Shown one piece after another: positions 22,742-33,970 of a stretch of DNA of 64,000 bases; the stretch's first letter is position 1; each line of letters opens with the position of its first letter. The stretch is from Agaricus subrufescens (lineage: Eukaryota > Basidiomycota > Agaricomycetes > Agaricales > Agaricaceae). The stretch covers positions 2,604,001-2,668,000 of the forward strand of contig CM057061.1 in the NCBI GenBank assembly GCA_029945375.1. Reading direction: 5' to 3'. The position numbers and the translations under genes were made by a program. Below the pieces are notes generated by a model. The model did not search any database. It was not told the DNA's origin and was given only the letters and a program-made list of their open reading frames with translations.

Positions 22742-23764
22742 ATGTCGTCTACACCAACTCTTACCCAATCAGACAAGGAGTACAAGAGGAGATTCTACAT
22801 TTCCGAAGTCACTGATTTCCCGTACTTTCTCCCATCAGATGAAGCAGAGCGACAACGGTAAATAACTACTTACCGTCAAGAACTGTATAGGCTTAATGGA
22901 GCTCATTGATCTTATCAGTTTGGACGCCCAAGGTCAAATATTCTATGAGCTTTTAGATCAAAAGTATATTCTACCGCCTATAACTTTCAAGGATGGAGAT
23001 ATCATCCTTGATAGTGGCACAGGGTCAGGTAAGTGCATAACTCGCCCAGCAATACCGTTATCAATTTGATATATTCAGGCCACTGGCCATGCTCCGTAGC
23101 AAAACATGTTCCGGGTACCGTCCAGCTCCGAGGGATAGATATCTCATCACGAATCTTTCCACCATCTTCTTTAACGCCACCAAACGTCACCTTCACGACG
23201 TCTTCGATCACATCCCTTCCAAGCGAATGGAGTAATTCTATATCATTCATACACCAACGGCTTGTCATTGGGGCTCTCAAGGAACACCACTGGAAGAAAG
23301 GGTTATCAGAAATGTACCGAGTCCTTGTTCCAGGCGGATGGATCCAACTCATCGAGCCGTATTGGAGATTTATCTCCCCATCAATAATGATCAGAGATAA
23401 TACAGCATCCGCTTTAAAGAACCGGTTATGTCAAAAACGCCTAGCGGTCTGGGATGTGGTTGAGCATCTTCCAACTTGGTTGAACGAAGCTGGGTTTGTG
23501 AATGTCACATTGGCAAAGAAAATACGCCTACCTCTTGGCTCTTGGGGAGGTGAAAGAGGAAAGTTTGGTTTGAAGAATATTTTAGGAATTTTTCGCGGTC
23601 TAAAAAAGCCCATTATGGACGAGGATGGACTGGGTTTAGTGAGTTGTGGAGAGGCATTTGATATTATGCTAGATGATCTTCAAAAAGATTGCGAAGCAAC
23701 ACCGGAAACTTATTACGAATATTGGGTATTTATTGGACAAAAACCTTATACTAGTGTTGTCTAG
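22742..23764 (+). CDS. SAM-dependent class I methyltransferase
   Basis: Three exons. The first (start at 22742, MSSTPTLTQSDKEYKRRFYI) joins through an intron ending at CTTATCAG near 22919 to give AERQRLDAQGQIFYELL. This restores the conserved EAERxRLxxQ segment that precedes the cofactor fold in this family. Motif I follows as ILDSGTGSG, split by the second intron, then HWPCSVAKHVPGTVQLRGID with the acidic strand-2 residue. VPGGWIQLIEP is the post-motif loop, and the protein ends in PYTSVV. The total is about 310 residues, normal for fungal methyltransferases of the LaeA/UMTA type. Substrate unknown. An F-box-like gene lies convergently downstream. Confidence 0.8.
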
Positions 23765-23833
23765 ACCAGGGGATACAAAAACGCAGAAGGGTTTCTACCG
23801 AAATGAAGCTACTTGATGAACAATTTCAAAATT

Positions 23834-25153
23834 CTAGACAATTACGCCTACTCTACGAAAGTCATCCATAATCGTATTTAAATCCACAGTGAATGAAGTT
23901 GTGTCATAGCCACGGGAAGAGGCGAACTCCAGAGTCGTCATACCCAATGATCTGGGTTCTATCCTGTTTGTTACAAACTCCACCGAATCGAGAACTACCT
24001 TGGGAGTATTCAAACCACCTGGCAAATATATCTTTCTGACGGTGGGGCTAAGGTACTTGAAAAAACACAGTACATCATAGTCCCTTTGACACGATTTGAA
24101 CTTGAACGTTATCAAAGACTTCAAAGCGCCGAGAAACATTTCAAACGCGTATCTAGTGGCAGTTCGAATGGTTCCCCACCCCAAGTGCTTCAAATTGGGA
24201 AACTCGAAATGTTTAAGAAGGAAAAGTATGTGTGAGGTAAGGGTAGCTTGTGATGTCGTATCCATGTATATGTGACCGTCGAGATCGACGTCAAAGACTT
24301 CCAAATTTCGAAGTATTTTCCGACAGCGAAGCTGCAGCTCATTCCGCCGCAAGGCTTCACATGGTGAGTGGCAGTGAAATTCTACCGTCTTCGGGCATAG
24401 TAAAAGAACGTCCAGACATTGGTCAATCGGAATATTGCGTAATTTGAACACGGTAATCCGAGTCTGGGAGAGTTGCTCAACGGAACGGAATCGACACGAG
24501 TCTACCATCAACGTTTGGAGGTTGATTACAGGGTGAAATGAGAGTGGTAGAGGGAAGGTCATAAGGGGTCCCTTTTTCCTCGCTATGAAGGAAATCGTGG
24601 AGAGATTGCGCATGTTGGAGCATTTGATAACCTCCCTTATATTGATTGGAAGGGAGGCCAAATATTGAAGAGAGAGGGTGAGTTTCTGAACCCGCAGTGG
24701 ATTGTCTTCAAAGATAACAGAAAAAAACTCTTCAGCAACTCGGCATGTAGGGGTCAAATGGTCGAGGCATAAGTGAAGCCGTATTGGATGCTGGGCGGCG
24801 TTTTGAAAAAATGATTTCAACATCTCCACGTCCGAATGTTGGACGCGGCGTTGTGGAACCGGTCCAATGACAGACCAGAGGGCAGGTGTACCCCTTACCA
24901 TCCGACGCCACCGAGAGCAAACTGAGCCAAGAATGATAGGTAAAACGGCATCATCCGACTCTTCGCGTGCCATTACGAAAACATGACACAGAATCTCGTC
25001 TGGCAAGACAGCGTCAGAAGACTGAATGTCATTTAGTTGATGGAGAAGGGCGACACGGTTGACGAGGATTTGTCGACTTTGCCGGTCAAGTTCAGAAAGC
25101 TGGTTGTTTATGTCACCGATTCTCTCTGCGTTTGACGAAAATTCGAGGAGCAT
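23834..25153 (-). CDS. F-box-like protein with N-terminal coiled coil
   Basis: Single-exon, 439-residue protein. Residues 10-50 form a short coiled coil (INNQLSELDRQSRQILVNRV). The F-box-like segment follows at about 54-100: LPDEILCHVFVMA, then PIILGSVCSRWRRMVRGTPA and LW. The rest is leucine-rich, as usual in the expanded mushroom F-box families, with VFDVDLDGHIY and FPNLKHLGWGT resembling degenerate LRR strands. It is a paralogue of the gene at 36102-37424 with the same layout and length, and it lies head-to-head with the first MFS gene. It is likely an SCF substrate receptor; the substrate is unknown. Confidence 0.8.
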   Translation of the reverse strand: MLLEFSSNAERIGDINNQLSELDRQSRQILVNRVALLHQLNDIQSSDAVLPDEILCHVFVMAREESDDAVLPIILGSVCSRWRRMVRGTPALWSVIGPVPQRRVQHSDVEMLKSFFQNAAQHPIRLHLCLDHLTPTCRVAEEFFSVIFEDNPLRVQKLTLSLQYLASLPINIREVIKCSNMRNLSTISFIARKKGPLMTFPLPLSFHPVINLQTLMVDSCRFRSVEQLSQTRITVFKLRNIPIDQCLDVLLLCPKTVEFHCHSPCEALRRNELQLRCRKILRNLEVFDVDLDGHIYMDTTSQATLTSHILFLLKHFEFPNLKHLGWGTIRTATRYAFEMFLGALKSLITFKFKSCQRDYDVLCFFKYLSPTVRKIYLPGGLNTPKVVLDSVEFVTNRIEPRSLGMTTLEFASSRGYDTTSFTVDLNTIMDDFRRVGVIV

Positions 25154-26866
25154 GATTTTGAGATGGATAAATGGTACGAGTTAAGTCGCTGAGAGGCAGG
25201 CGTTGAAAACGATGCAGAGTGTTCGTACAGGTTATGCCCAGAATATCGATCCCGTTCTTTGGTTCGTTTTTAATTTTCTCACGTTTATTGAAGTCGTCAA
25301 CGGAATTGAATGGATGGACTCGGCTAATTAGGGATTCGGTCATTTTCTACGAAGCAGGCCATTGGCATATGAATTCGTAAGTCCAATTTGGACTGCCCTA
25401 GAGGTCATGTTTCAGCAGAAAGTAGCAGAAAGAGATTGATTATCAGGAGGAGTTGGGAAGTATGTGATAAGATGATCAAAGGACTTCAAAAGACTTGAGA
25501 AAGAATCCAACCACTTAAGTTCAAAGTAACACCACAAACACAATAAAAATTGTGTGTTTCATGTTGGCGGTCATGTATGAATCTTCAGCTGAGCGTCCCC
25601 CACATAAGAACATGACGGTTAGCTCTGATGACGCTGATGTTGAAACGATCTCAAAGACGAGCCATGGAAGATTATTCTGGAGGTAATCTTAGCTAGCTGA
25701 TATACAAGTCTCGATATGGCACTGACTTTGAGCTTGTGTCGGCCAGCGGTCCGAAAGAGTCATAACTCCTGTCCGAGGCACGAATATGTAAAAGTTTGAG
25801 TGACAGCTTGATGACGGCAGATCTTACGGTACCAGCAAAAGACCATGAACCTAGAACATGGGTCAGACTTATCGAGCCATACCCGTGTCTCCAAGGTCGA
25901 GGGTACCGGACACCACTGATCTTCTCCGGCTTCGAGGTAAGTATACACTTCCAACGTTGTCAAAGTTTCCAGGACTGATAAGTGTTTGGTTCCAATACCA
26001 GCGAGAACATCCGGAGCGGGGGGCACCTGCTACCCTGCTTCAACGTGGCCAATTTCTCTAAAATTTACATAAATAAATGAATGATTGTGAGTTTCGGTCA
26101 GGTTTCGGTTCATTCAAGCTATTCGCTTCGGAACTGAAAACTCAGTTTTGCGCCTTGTGAAAGGCTCCTAAGTCAGCAACTTTCTGGCGAGTTTTTGCAG
26201 GCGTTCATCTTTACTCACCGATGGAAGATGCTGTCGACTGGGAGGGGATGGGTCAATGACCTGCCAAAATTGTCTGCATTTATGGCAGCCGAGTTTCGTC
26301 AGGGAAGCCCCAGTCGTGAGACCTCGAGGCGTGTTTTACTGTCTCCATATAGCTTCGCGGCGGACGAGAATAACATCTTTCATCAGTGGTGCATCAGCGG
26401 CAATGCTTCGGCTTACAGCCAGCCCTTTTTTCAGGCCCAGGCTCTCGTGGTCAATAGGTCATGTTGTTCGACAGTTATGGGTACACACTTAGGACTGATA
26501 AAGCACATCGTCACAATAATTCAGGTACCCTTACCGAAATGTAGTAGTTTGTGCATATTGGGTTATATTAGCAACATCTGTCATTCATAAAATTAGAATG
26601 TCATTCCCACGCTGTTCCGTCTACCCTTCCCAACTCGTCGCTTACGTATCAACGCCGGGTTGGGGCAATTTGATTGGATGTCAAGCAATGCTCCAGACGA
26701 TTTAAATGGTACTTGACAAGGGTTTCTTCTTGTCAATTGCTCCGTTGCAGGTCGGCCTGTCTCCCTTTCGGCATGTACGTTTGTTCCTTATGCCTTAGAT
26801 CCACCATTGCTTACTTAGCCTCCAGCACATATTAGAAGGACCTGAGTCGCCGGCTGGAGAGACGTG
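25154..26866. other. Intergenic region upstream of the first MFS gene
   Basis: Only short frames (for example 26195-26590) without family resemblance. From about 26595 to the MFS start it shares short blocks with the 5' flanks of the other two MFS genes, notably a GCTTACGTATCAACGCCGGG-like stretch at about 26640-26660. Confidence 0.5.
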
Positions 26867-28764
26867 ATGACTACAACGAGTACTCGTACAACAGATGAAG
26901 AGACTCCTTTGCTACAAAGCTACATGCAGGAGAAGACCCCCCTGCCGTGGTTCCAATTGGCACTCCTCATCTTTCTGCAACTGGCCGAATCACTAACCGC
27001 TCAAGTTATATCTCCGTTCGCTCCCCAGGTAGGCAAAGCTTTGCTCACGTCAGCCAATAGTCAACTAACTGGACATTCAGCTTATTCGAGATCTTGGAAT
27101 TACGGGCGGCGATGAAACTAAGGTTGGGTACTATGTTGGAACAATGGTCAGCTAGTTCCCTCTATAACGCTAGTCCTTAACTCACATACAACCTTGTCAG
27201 TACTCTCTATTTTTCTTCACCCAAGCGGGAACGGTTCTATACTGGAGTCGACTTTCTGACCGGGTAGGTCGTAAGCCAGCCATTTTGATTGGCACTTTCG
27301 GCCTTTCCATATCCATGTATTGTTTTGGTCTGTCAAAGACCTTCCTGGGTGTAGTGATATGGTACGTTTAACGAAATCGCTCTCAGGATTGTTTACTGAA
27401 CCAAGTTTTACTAGCCGAGTGTTGAACGGAGCGCTTAGTTCGTTATTCTGGTCCTGTTATGCCTCCCTGTACACTGACCCAGTATCTAAACTCAATAGAC
27501 GGGAATACAGCAGTATTCAAAAGGTTTGTTTTTTCTAATACCTACAGATGATTTTCGGGTTCTCACTACACGTCTACCCAGCATGATGGCCGAACTCGCA
27601 GACTCAACAAATATAGCCCAGGAAAGCATTGTTTTTCCTAGGAAAATGTTATCCTGATTGAGTGCACCAGGCGTTCTCGTACAACTCACTTGCATGGGCC
27701 ACAGGCGCGATTGTAAGCATTGACCCCATCCAGAGCCATCACCTGTCTTATGATAGCTTGTAGCTGGGTCCTGTCATCGGAGGGCTGTTAGTGCACCCTG
27801 CGGAACGTTTCCCCTCTATATTTGGTGGAAATACGTTCCTGAGGGATTATCCTTATTTCCTCCCCTGTGCTATCGCAGCAACATACACCGCCTGTGCCTG
27901 GCTGGGCGCCTACCTGTACCTGAAAGAGACGGTCAAACAGCCAACTCCCCTTCGAGACCTCATGTTTAAATCAACTAAAACAACCCGGCCTGACCCAAAC
28001 GAAAGTACGGACAAACCTCTACCCCTCAAGTCGCTGTTTGTATTTCGAGTTATCATTGCGGCCTCTAACTACGCCTTTTTGTCATTGGTGGAGATCTCTT
28101 TCCGTACAACGCTACCTCTGTTCTTGTCAACGCCGATCAAACTTGGTGGACTTGGACTTCCCCCATCTACCATCGGAACTATTCTGTCGTTCTTCGGCGT
28201 TCTTAACGGATTCTGTCAAATATTTTTCTTCCCGAGATTACACAAGCGCTGGGGTTCGAAAAGAATTTTCATGTTTGGCCTTGCTTCTTGTATTCCTCTG
28301 TACCTGTTTTTCCCAGTCATCAACTACGTCGCAAACAAACAAGGGCTGACACCGGCTGTCTGGGCCCTCGTGTTTACTCAAGTCACGATATCTATGTTCC
28401 CTAACTTTTCATATAGTTCGTGTTCTACTTTTTGATGATACTCTGCGCTGTCGTTAACACATCCGACGCAGGTGCTATTTTTATTTTCATTTCTGCTGCT
28501 GCTCCAAATAAATCATCTGTTGGTGCTACTAATGGGTTGTGTCAGGTTCGTTGCATCGCCTTTGATAGTAGAGACCCATGATGACGTATTTTATTACAGG
28601 TGGTCGTCAGTGTGACACGGGGTGTGGGTCCCGCTGTTGCAAGTTCGCTATTCTCCCTGTCGATGGCACACAACTTATTTGGAGGGTACTTGGTCTATTA
28701 TGTTTTCGCCCTACTTGTTGGGATAGCGCTCCTTGTAGCGTCAAAGCTGCCTAGATCTCTGTAA
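26867..28764 (+). CDS. MFS transporter, DHA1-like, paralogue 1
   Basis: Proton-driven membrane transporter of the major facilitator superfamily, probably a drug or metabolite exporter at the plasma membrane. It starts MTTTSTRTTDEETPLLQ. Short introns separate exons encoding TM1 (LALLIFLQLAESLTAQVISP), then RDLGITGGDETKVGYYVGTM, the TM2-3 loop motif A (SRLSDRVGRKPAILIG), SMMAELADSTNIAQ, and the central loop with VKQPTPLRDL. The second half (GGLGLPPSTIGTILSFFGVL) ends GIALLVASKLPRSL. About 480 residues and 12 predicted helices. All junctions I checked keep the frame, so the gene looks intact. Two close paralogues and one fragment lie within 18 kb. Confidence 0.8.
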
Positions 28765-29368
28765 TTCATAGTATTTTGCTATTCCTATTGGAAAGTTATT
28801 CGAATTCTTCTATCACGCATTTTAGTAGATTGGAAGGTAACGTGTTGGAGTTGAGGGACGTAATACAAAGCCTGGTGTAATAGGAAAAGGTTAACATTTT
28901 TTAGAGTTGGGAAAGAGTAGAAGTACGCCTCTCCTAAAGGGCCTAAGTTTAGAGTCAGAACAATGCTATAGACCATCAGCGCCGGATTAGCATAGCACCA
29001 TTGGCAGTGCAACGGCCCTTCCAACAGGCTTGTAACCACTTTCGTGTAATCTATATTCGTTCTGGACGTTTGGACTCAGTATAAACAATAACCTTCAATT
29101 CATCTCATGTCAAACCAAATTTCTGGAGTTGATTTTCTTTAGTTTCGAAACCCTGCACATACTGAACATCGAGAACAAGGGTCGTCGAGAGGGCGTTGAC
29201 AAATATATATGATTTTAACCAAAACTTGGATTTAGGCCTCGGGGTCTATTATACGCTGCGCCGCGCCCTGCGTCTCGTGAGGCTCTACACGAACAACTAC
29301 TCCCGCTTTTGTGCTCTTTTCAACAATCTCATAACTGAAGGAGGCCTGTGGCTAATATGGCATCTGCA
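28765..29368. other. Intergenic, start of a duplicated segment
   Basis: Convergent gap between MFS paralogue 1 and the DUF6534 gene. From about 29230 onward it resembles 61650 onward. Confidence 0.5.
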
Positions 29369-30010
29369 TCAGTGACAATGCTCAAATAAGAACACGATTT
29401 GTACCTCTATCGTAGAAGGTTGAAAGCCTGTGATATCAACTTGTCCGCTACCTCTTGCACAGTTGAAGTCAGTGATTTCGCTTTCTGGAGTCAGTGCACC
29501 CATAAAATTCCATCCACCCCGCGAGTTGAGAGTACTAAGTAGAGAGTTCGAATACAGCTTGCTAAGGATCAACGTGAGCACAATGTAGCTGATGGACTAT
29601 TAGTCCCCGGATCTCAAATTGAACTACGTCCGCTACTCACGATCCAGATGGCTGAGGGATTGAGAGTCAAACAGTGAGTTCAAGCATTCCAGCAACGAGA
29701 CATGCTCACAATGCCGAGATAGAGTCCCAAATCGATGATTTCTGTCACCGTGGTAGCAAGACACGTTTGCATTGTGACTGAAAATAAGCATTATAAATCG
29801 CAGACCTCTGGACTAAAAAATATACACACTTCGAATGATGCGATTGATGGTCATATCTGTCTGTCGGAAACCGCTCCTGTGCTTCCGCTGGATATGGTTG
29901 AGGCATCACAATTTGTTAGAAATAAAGTATGTCTCACCCTAGCACTTAGATGAGTATAATATCATATCACTTTGAGTGGGATACTCACAAGTGCCGCACG
30001 AGGATGGTAG
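29230..30010 (+). repeat. Dispersed duplication, copy A (matches 61650-62400)
   Basis: Covers the 3' flank and last exons of the DUF6534 gene. Long stretches align by eye in the same orientation with 61650-62400, for example TTCGAATGATGCGATTGAT followed by CATATCTGTCTGTCGGAAAC in both. Similarity is clear but with many substitutions, so it is not a recent copy. Confidence 0.7.
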
Positions 30011-31024
30011 AAATCACAATGTCAGCAACGACTGCACAGGACAACCAGGCAGTTATTATGCCCTTCATTTCTATGTGATTCGAAGCGCCTGAACTTAAGA
30101 TATTCACGTACCTTGAGCGGGCCCTTATTATTGTACTCCGGTACTTTCACAGTTGTCTTCCAAACAACAATAAGACCGAATACTAAGAGTTGATCAGGAG
30201 TGGTGAAATGGCTTGGGCTAATTAACATACCTGCCGATGTGACTACGACCGACGTAACGATAGCCATTAGGAGCCAGTTCCTCATAAGGACATGGATTCT
30301 CCAAGCATAAAAAAGCTGGACCATCAGCGTAATCACAACCTTGATTACCATATGCATAAGTATTCAACAGTGCCATCATACGTCTTATGTTGGGAAGCTT
30401 ACCGTTGATGCAATAACTGCATTCACATAGAGTACCGCTTAATTAGATCTTGCGCCTTCAAAAGACTATAATCAATCACCTGTTTCAGCCACTATGACCA
30501 TAAGTCAGATAAAAATCAATTTTCAGAGGGATAGAGGTACTCCAGTCTGTTTTTTCCAAGTATGCAACTTCTCCTGCAAAGAAGTCATTCATTAACTAGT
30601 CAAACGTTGCATCAGTAGGGAAACTTACCAAAGTGTAAGTTCAGACACTTGTACATGTACATGCTCTCGCAAACAACATTGACGGCGTCAACCAAAAAGA
30701 GAACAAAGATCTGAGTAATATAGTACAATTTCAGCGGCATTCATACCACTCGTTTTCTATCGCATAACGACTCACGAAGGCTTTTATGGCCATACTGTCC
30801 CTGCATGAAATCATAATGTGAGTAACGGCGGTCGTGAAAATGAACCTGATTCACCTTCTGTAAGTCGTATAATAGATGTACATCTGAGTGATCATGATAC
30901 CAAATAGCAAAATGTTTATCGCAACGCCAATAAGCATTGGTCCATGGCTTATTGAATAATGGTTATGGTTGGACGGGAAAGGATATGGTTGGAGAACTTA
31001 CATGAATTCGGCTGGATTAGGCAT
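29369..31024 (-). CDS. DUF6534-type multi-pass membrane protein
   Basis: Fungal integral membrane protein of unknown function, with about seven helices. Exons were joined on the minus strand from MPNPAEF at 31024. Segments in order: IGVAINILLFGIMITQMYIY (TM1); ILFLVDAVNVVCESMYMY (a TM segment, sequence before it IKAF); KIDFYLTY; VVITLMVQLFYAWRIHVLMR; VFGLIVVWKTTVKVPE; ITAWLSCAVVADIVISTIL; the family signature RSGFRQTDMTINRIIR; and the terminal SYIVLTLILSKLYSNSLLST with LNSRGGW. Introns are about 50 bp. One apparent stop near 29680 is removed by an intron starting GTGAGC. The family is expanded in mushrooms, and receptor-like roles have been suggested only from topology. A 3' fragment of a paralogue sits at 61770-62400. 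Confidence 0.7.
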
Positions 31025-31878
31025 GGTGCAACTTTGAATGGGAGTAGTTCACGACTATGTTTGTCACCTTATATCTGTTTCTTCAGGCTCGGAAGGTGGA
31101 GCAAGATTTTGGAATGATGATCAGCGCTGTTGTGTTATGAGAAGCTGACCCTCATAGTTGATGCAAAGATTTTACCAGCATCGCCTTGGAATACTATTTT
31201 AGGTGTTTATGTTTTCGTTCCAGCGCCGTGCTGTACTTCCTGTACGATACTTTTTGATCACACAGTAGAAGGCTTCTTGCAGTATAAAGTACTTTCCTAC
31301 ATTGTTTTTGAGGAAATAATTATCAATTCCACAATGTTCAATACAACGCGACACCAATCCATCTAGACAATATCGAAGAGGTCGTGATGTGGAACAGTGG
31401 ACCAGTATCTTATCTAATCACAGTAAAGGACGACAATGTTGATGGTGCAGCTGATTGTGATGACTTTGAGTAGTACAAGGATAGTGACGGGGCCACTATA
31501 AATCAACTTTTCCTCCCACAAGAAGTATAGCCATGAATTCTAGCTTGTTTTCCAGCGCCGATGCTAATTACAGCGGGATGACTGAGTGGGTATGAGTACA
31601 TATAGAAGCGTGAATTGCTGTTAATCTGATCTCAGGACATCTGTTCTTGAATCCAAGATGTGAGAAAATTGAAGAGCGGGAACCGCACGAAGGATGAATT
31701 TGCCACCCATGATCAGCGATGTGCAGCTGTGCAAGCATGTGTCCCAATTTAACAAAGGTCACTTAGTATTCCCTACTTGACCCGTTACCCCAGACAATCG
31801 TATTATATTACGTATTCCGATTCCACCTCTCATTCAAGCCCTACCATATAATCGGATTCTGACCAACATAAATAACTT
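31025..31878. other. Upstream flank of the DUF6534 gene, partly duplicated
   Basis: No gene seen. The part around 31530-31830 resembles 62870-63110. Confidence 0.45.
31530..31830 (+). repeat. Dispersed duplication, copy A of second block (matches 62870-63110)
   Basis: Both copies contain AGCCATGAATTCT followed by TTGTTTCCAG-like sequence, and further on GTCCCAA...AAGGTCAC and CAGACAATC in the same order and orientation. It is the 5' side of the same ancient duplication as 29230-30010. Confidence 0.55.
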
Positions 31879-32142
31879 TCAGGTTGTTATCCGTAACACG
31901 GCATCGACGAAATTTGACGCTGCAAGTTGCAGACAGGGCCCTTCCAGTGCGCTGACTAGCCTGAGTGACTCGTCTGTTGAGTCAACCGTTTCATATTGCA
32001 CAGCCGATTTCACTCCTTTACCTTTTGGTGTAGTATTACTTACTTGTCGAGCAACGCAGTGGTGTGTTCCCTCCAATAGACTGTAACCAGCCATGTCAAT
32101 CAGACAGCCAGTGACCGGATCAACATCGTGCTGCGGTACCAC
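31879..32142 (-). CDS. Unidentified 87-residue frame, possible gene fragment
   Basis: The frame encodes HDVDPVTGCLIDMAGYSLLE, then GTHHCVARQVSNTTPKGKGV and a Ser/Asp-rich tail. The composition looks protein-like, but I recognise no family, it lacks convincing neighbouring exons, and it sits in repeat-rich sequence. Confidence 0.2.
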   Translation of the reverse strand: MVPQHDVDPVTGCLIDMAGYSLLEGTHHCVARQVSNTTPKGKGVKSAVQYETVDSTDESLRLVSALEGPCLQLAASNFVDAVLRITT

Positions 32143-32464
32143 AAAATATGATCATAAAAGTTGCTCAAAATTTTGGCTTTGTTGGTTTATGAACATAATG
32201 TGGTGACATTAGCAATGAGCGACATCATTTGCATATAATCAACGGTTTTGATCTAACGTGACTAGAGCATTATTTGTTCAGAGTCTGTACAACTTCAAAC
32301 TAGATGCTCAACAACTGGGCCAGGATACGCACTTGGTCCAGAGTCGGTCCAGCCCTTCCAGGAATCCATTGACTTTGCATTTCTGAGGCTCGACTCTAGG
32401 AAGTTGTCCTTAGTCTCCATCTAACTTTCCCTTCTGTGGAAGAAGTTATGGCAAGACTCGTTCC

Positions 32465-32724
32465 GTCACTGATGACATCAACAACACCGCCTCTCATGAC
32501 CGTTTTGTTTTCTGAGACTTAGACTCCCGAAATTCAGCGCTGGTCCCTGCCAGCTTCATGACCTTGAATTTTACCGCTCTAGGTGCTTCCGCGGTCAGTG
32601 ATCACACGAACACAAGCTCAATCTCCCGGCCGACTTTTGTTTTCATAATATACACAGGAGGTTACATCCGTCTTGCCCATTAGATTGTAATTCTCGCGCA
32701 GTTAAACATTCAGAATACATCAGC
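32465..32724 (+). repeat. Copy of an MFS 5'-flank without a gene
   Basis: Resembles 33510-33732, the region just upstream of MFS paralogue 2. Shared blocks in order: GACTCC near the centre, CCTTGCCA/CCTGCCAG, TCAG-TGATCA-CACA, CCATTAGATT and CTCGCGCAGT/CTCACGCAGT. No MFS coding sequence follows this copy; it looks like a promoter fossil. Confidence 0.5.
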
Positions 32725-33509
32725 ACAGGGGGCCATCACCCGAGCAAGTCGTGACATTGAATTGACAATATACAAACTCATTTGATCATGTACTAATGAT
32801 ATCTTAAATTCCAACCTGTTCTTGCGTTCTTAGTTTTTGCCTGCTGTTCATAATTTTATCGTCTGTCCACTCACTTGAATGTTAGCTCAGATCTATTGAA
32901 AACTAGATTGGTTTCTGGTATGAAAGCCACATGTACGAAGTCACATATTTAAACTTGCAGACGTATTCACAATACAACCAAATAACACCTCTACTGAAGG
33001 AGGCTCGCAGAGAAATGCAGGCACCCGCGCGCGAAATCTTATTGTAGCCCTAGTGAAGGGACCTTCAAATAGTAAAACCATTGAATGGTGAAGAACATTT
33101 GATGCTGCGGTAGCAGTTGATCTCAAGAAAAACATTGGTCGTACACAACATCAGCGAGAATCGCTGTTCACTCTTTTTGGACTTTAGCGTACCCTGATGC
33201 AGTAGTATGATCCAAAGTCAGGGCTGTTTACGAACTTAATGTAGAGACACGGTGTATTTGGCAGTGAGTAACATTACTTACACACGAATCTCTAGAAGAG
33301 CTAAGCGTCAGTTGTCCAGATTCTTGCTCATTAACAGATTAGACATGAGGCCAGATTGGGGCTTGTCAAGGTACTTACTAGGTCCAGGGTCGATCTGGTT
33401 CTGCCGTACCCCGATCTTTTTGAGGTTCAATTTTAGAGCGTTGTTCCCGGCAGGTTTCCGGTATCAATATAGCTTTAGTAGAGACTTTAGTAAGACCTCT
33501 CGCATCAGC

Positions 33510-33732
33510 GACACTATCAACGGCCCATCGTGACCGCTTTTGTTTTTAGAGGCTCAGACTCCGGAACCTCAGCCGTGATCCTTGCCAACCTTAACCTCTA
33601 GATGTATACTTCCGTGATCAGTTATCACACCACCATAAGCCTAACCTTCCAGCTGACTTTAATTTCATAATTCTCTTATCCATTAGATTATCATTCTCAC
33701 GCAGTTTTTATCCAGGATACATCAACCCCCCA
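33510..33732 (+). repeat. MFS paralogue 2 upstream repeat
   Basis: Second copy of the block at 32465-32724, located 240-460 bp upstream of an MFS start codon. Confidence 0.5.
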
Positions 33733-33802
33733 TGGCTTTGGCGCTTACGTATGAACGCCGGGTTGAGTCATTTGACTCGATGTCCGGTAATGCATCCGGC
33801 AG

Positions 33803-33809
33803 TATAAAA
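33803..33809 (+). promoter_or_regulatory. TATA box of MFS paralogue 2
   Basis: TATAAAA about 165 bp upstream of the start codon at 33971, within sequence shared with the other MFS 5' flanks. An intron in the leader would explain the distance. Confidence 0.4.
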
Positions 33810-33970
33810 TGGTCTTGGTCAAGAGTTCTCTCCTGTTGATATCATCATTGCAAGTTTGACTGTTTGACCGTAGGCAAGTATGTTATCCTTGAACCACTTC
33901 CTGTTTACTGTTTATGCAATTCCTAACTCATACAGGAGGTACCTACTACGTGATCAATTGACGAAACGTG

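Noticed and set aside
29369..31024. DUF6534 gene copy A as a pseudogene
   Set aside because: The in-frame stop near 29680 is removed by an intron starting GTGAGC, restoring the conserved SYIVLTLILSKLYSNS end.
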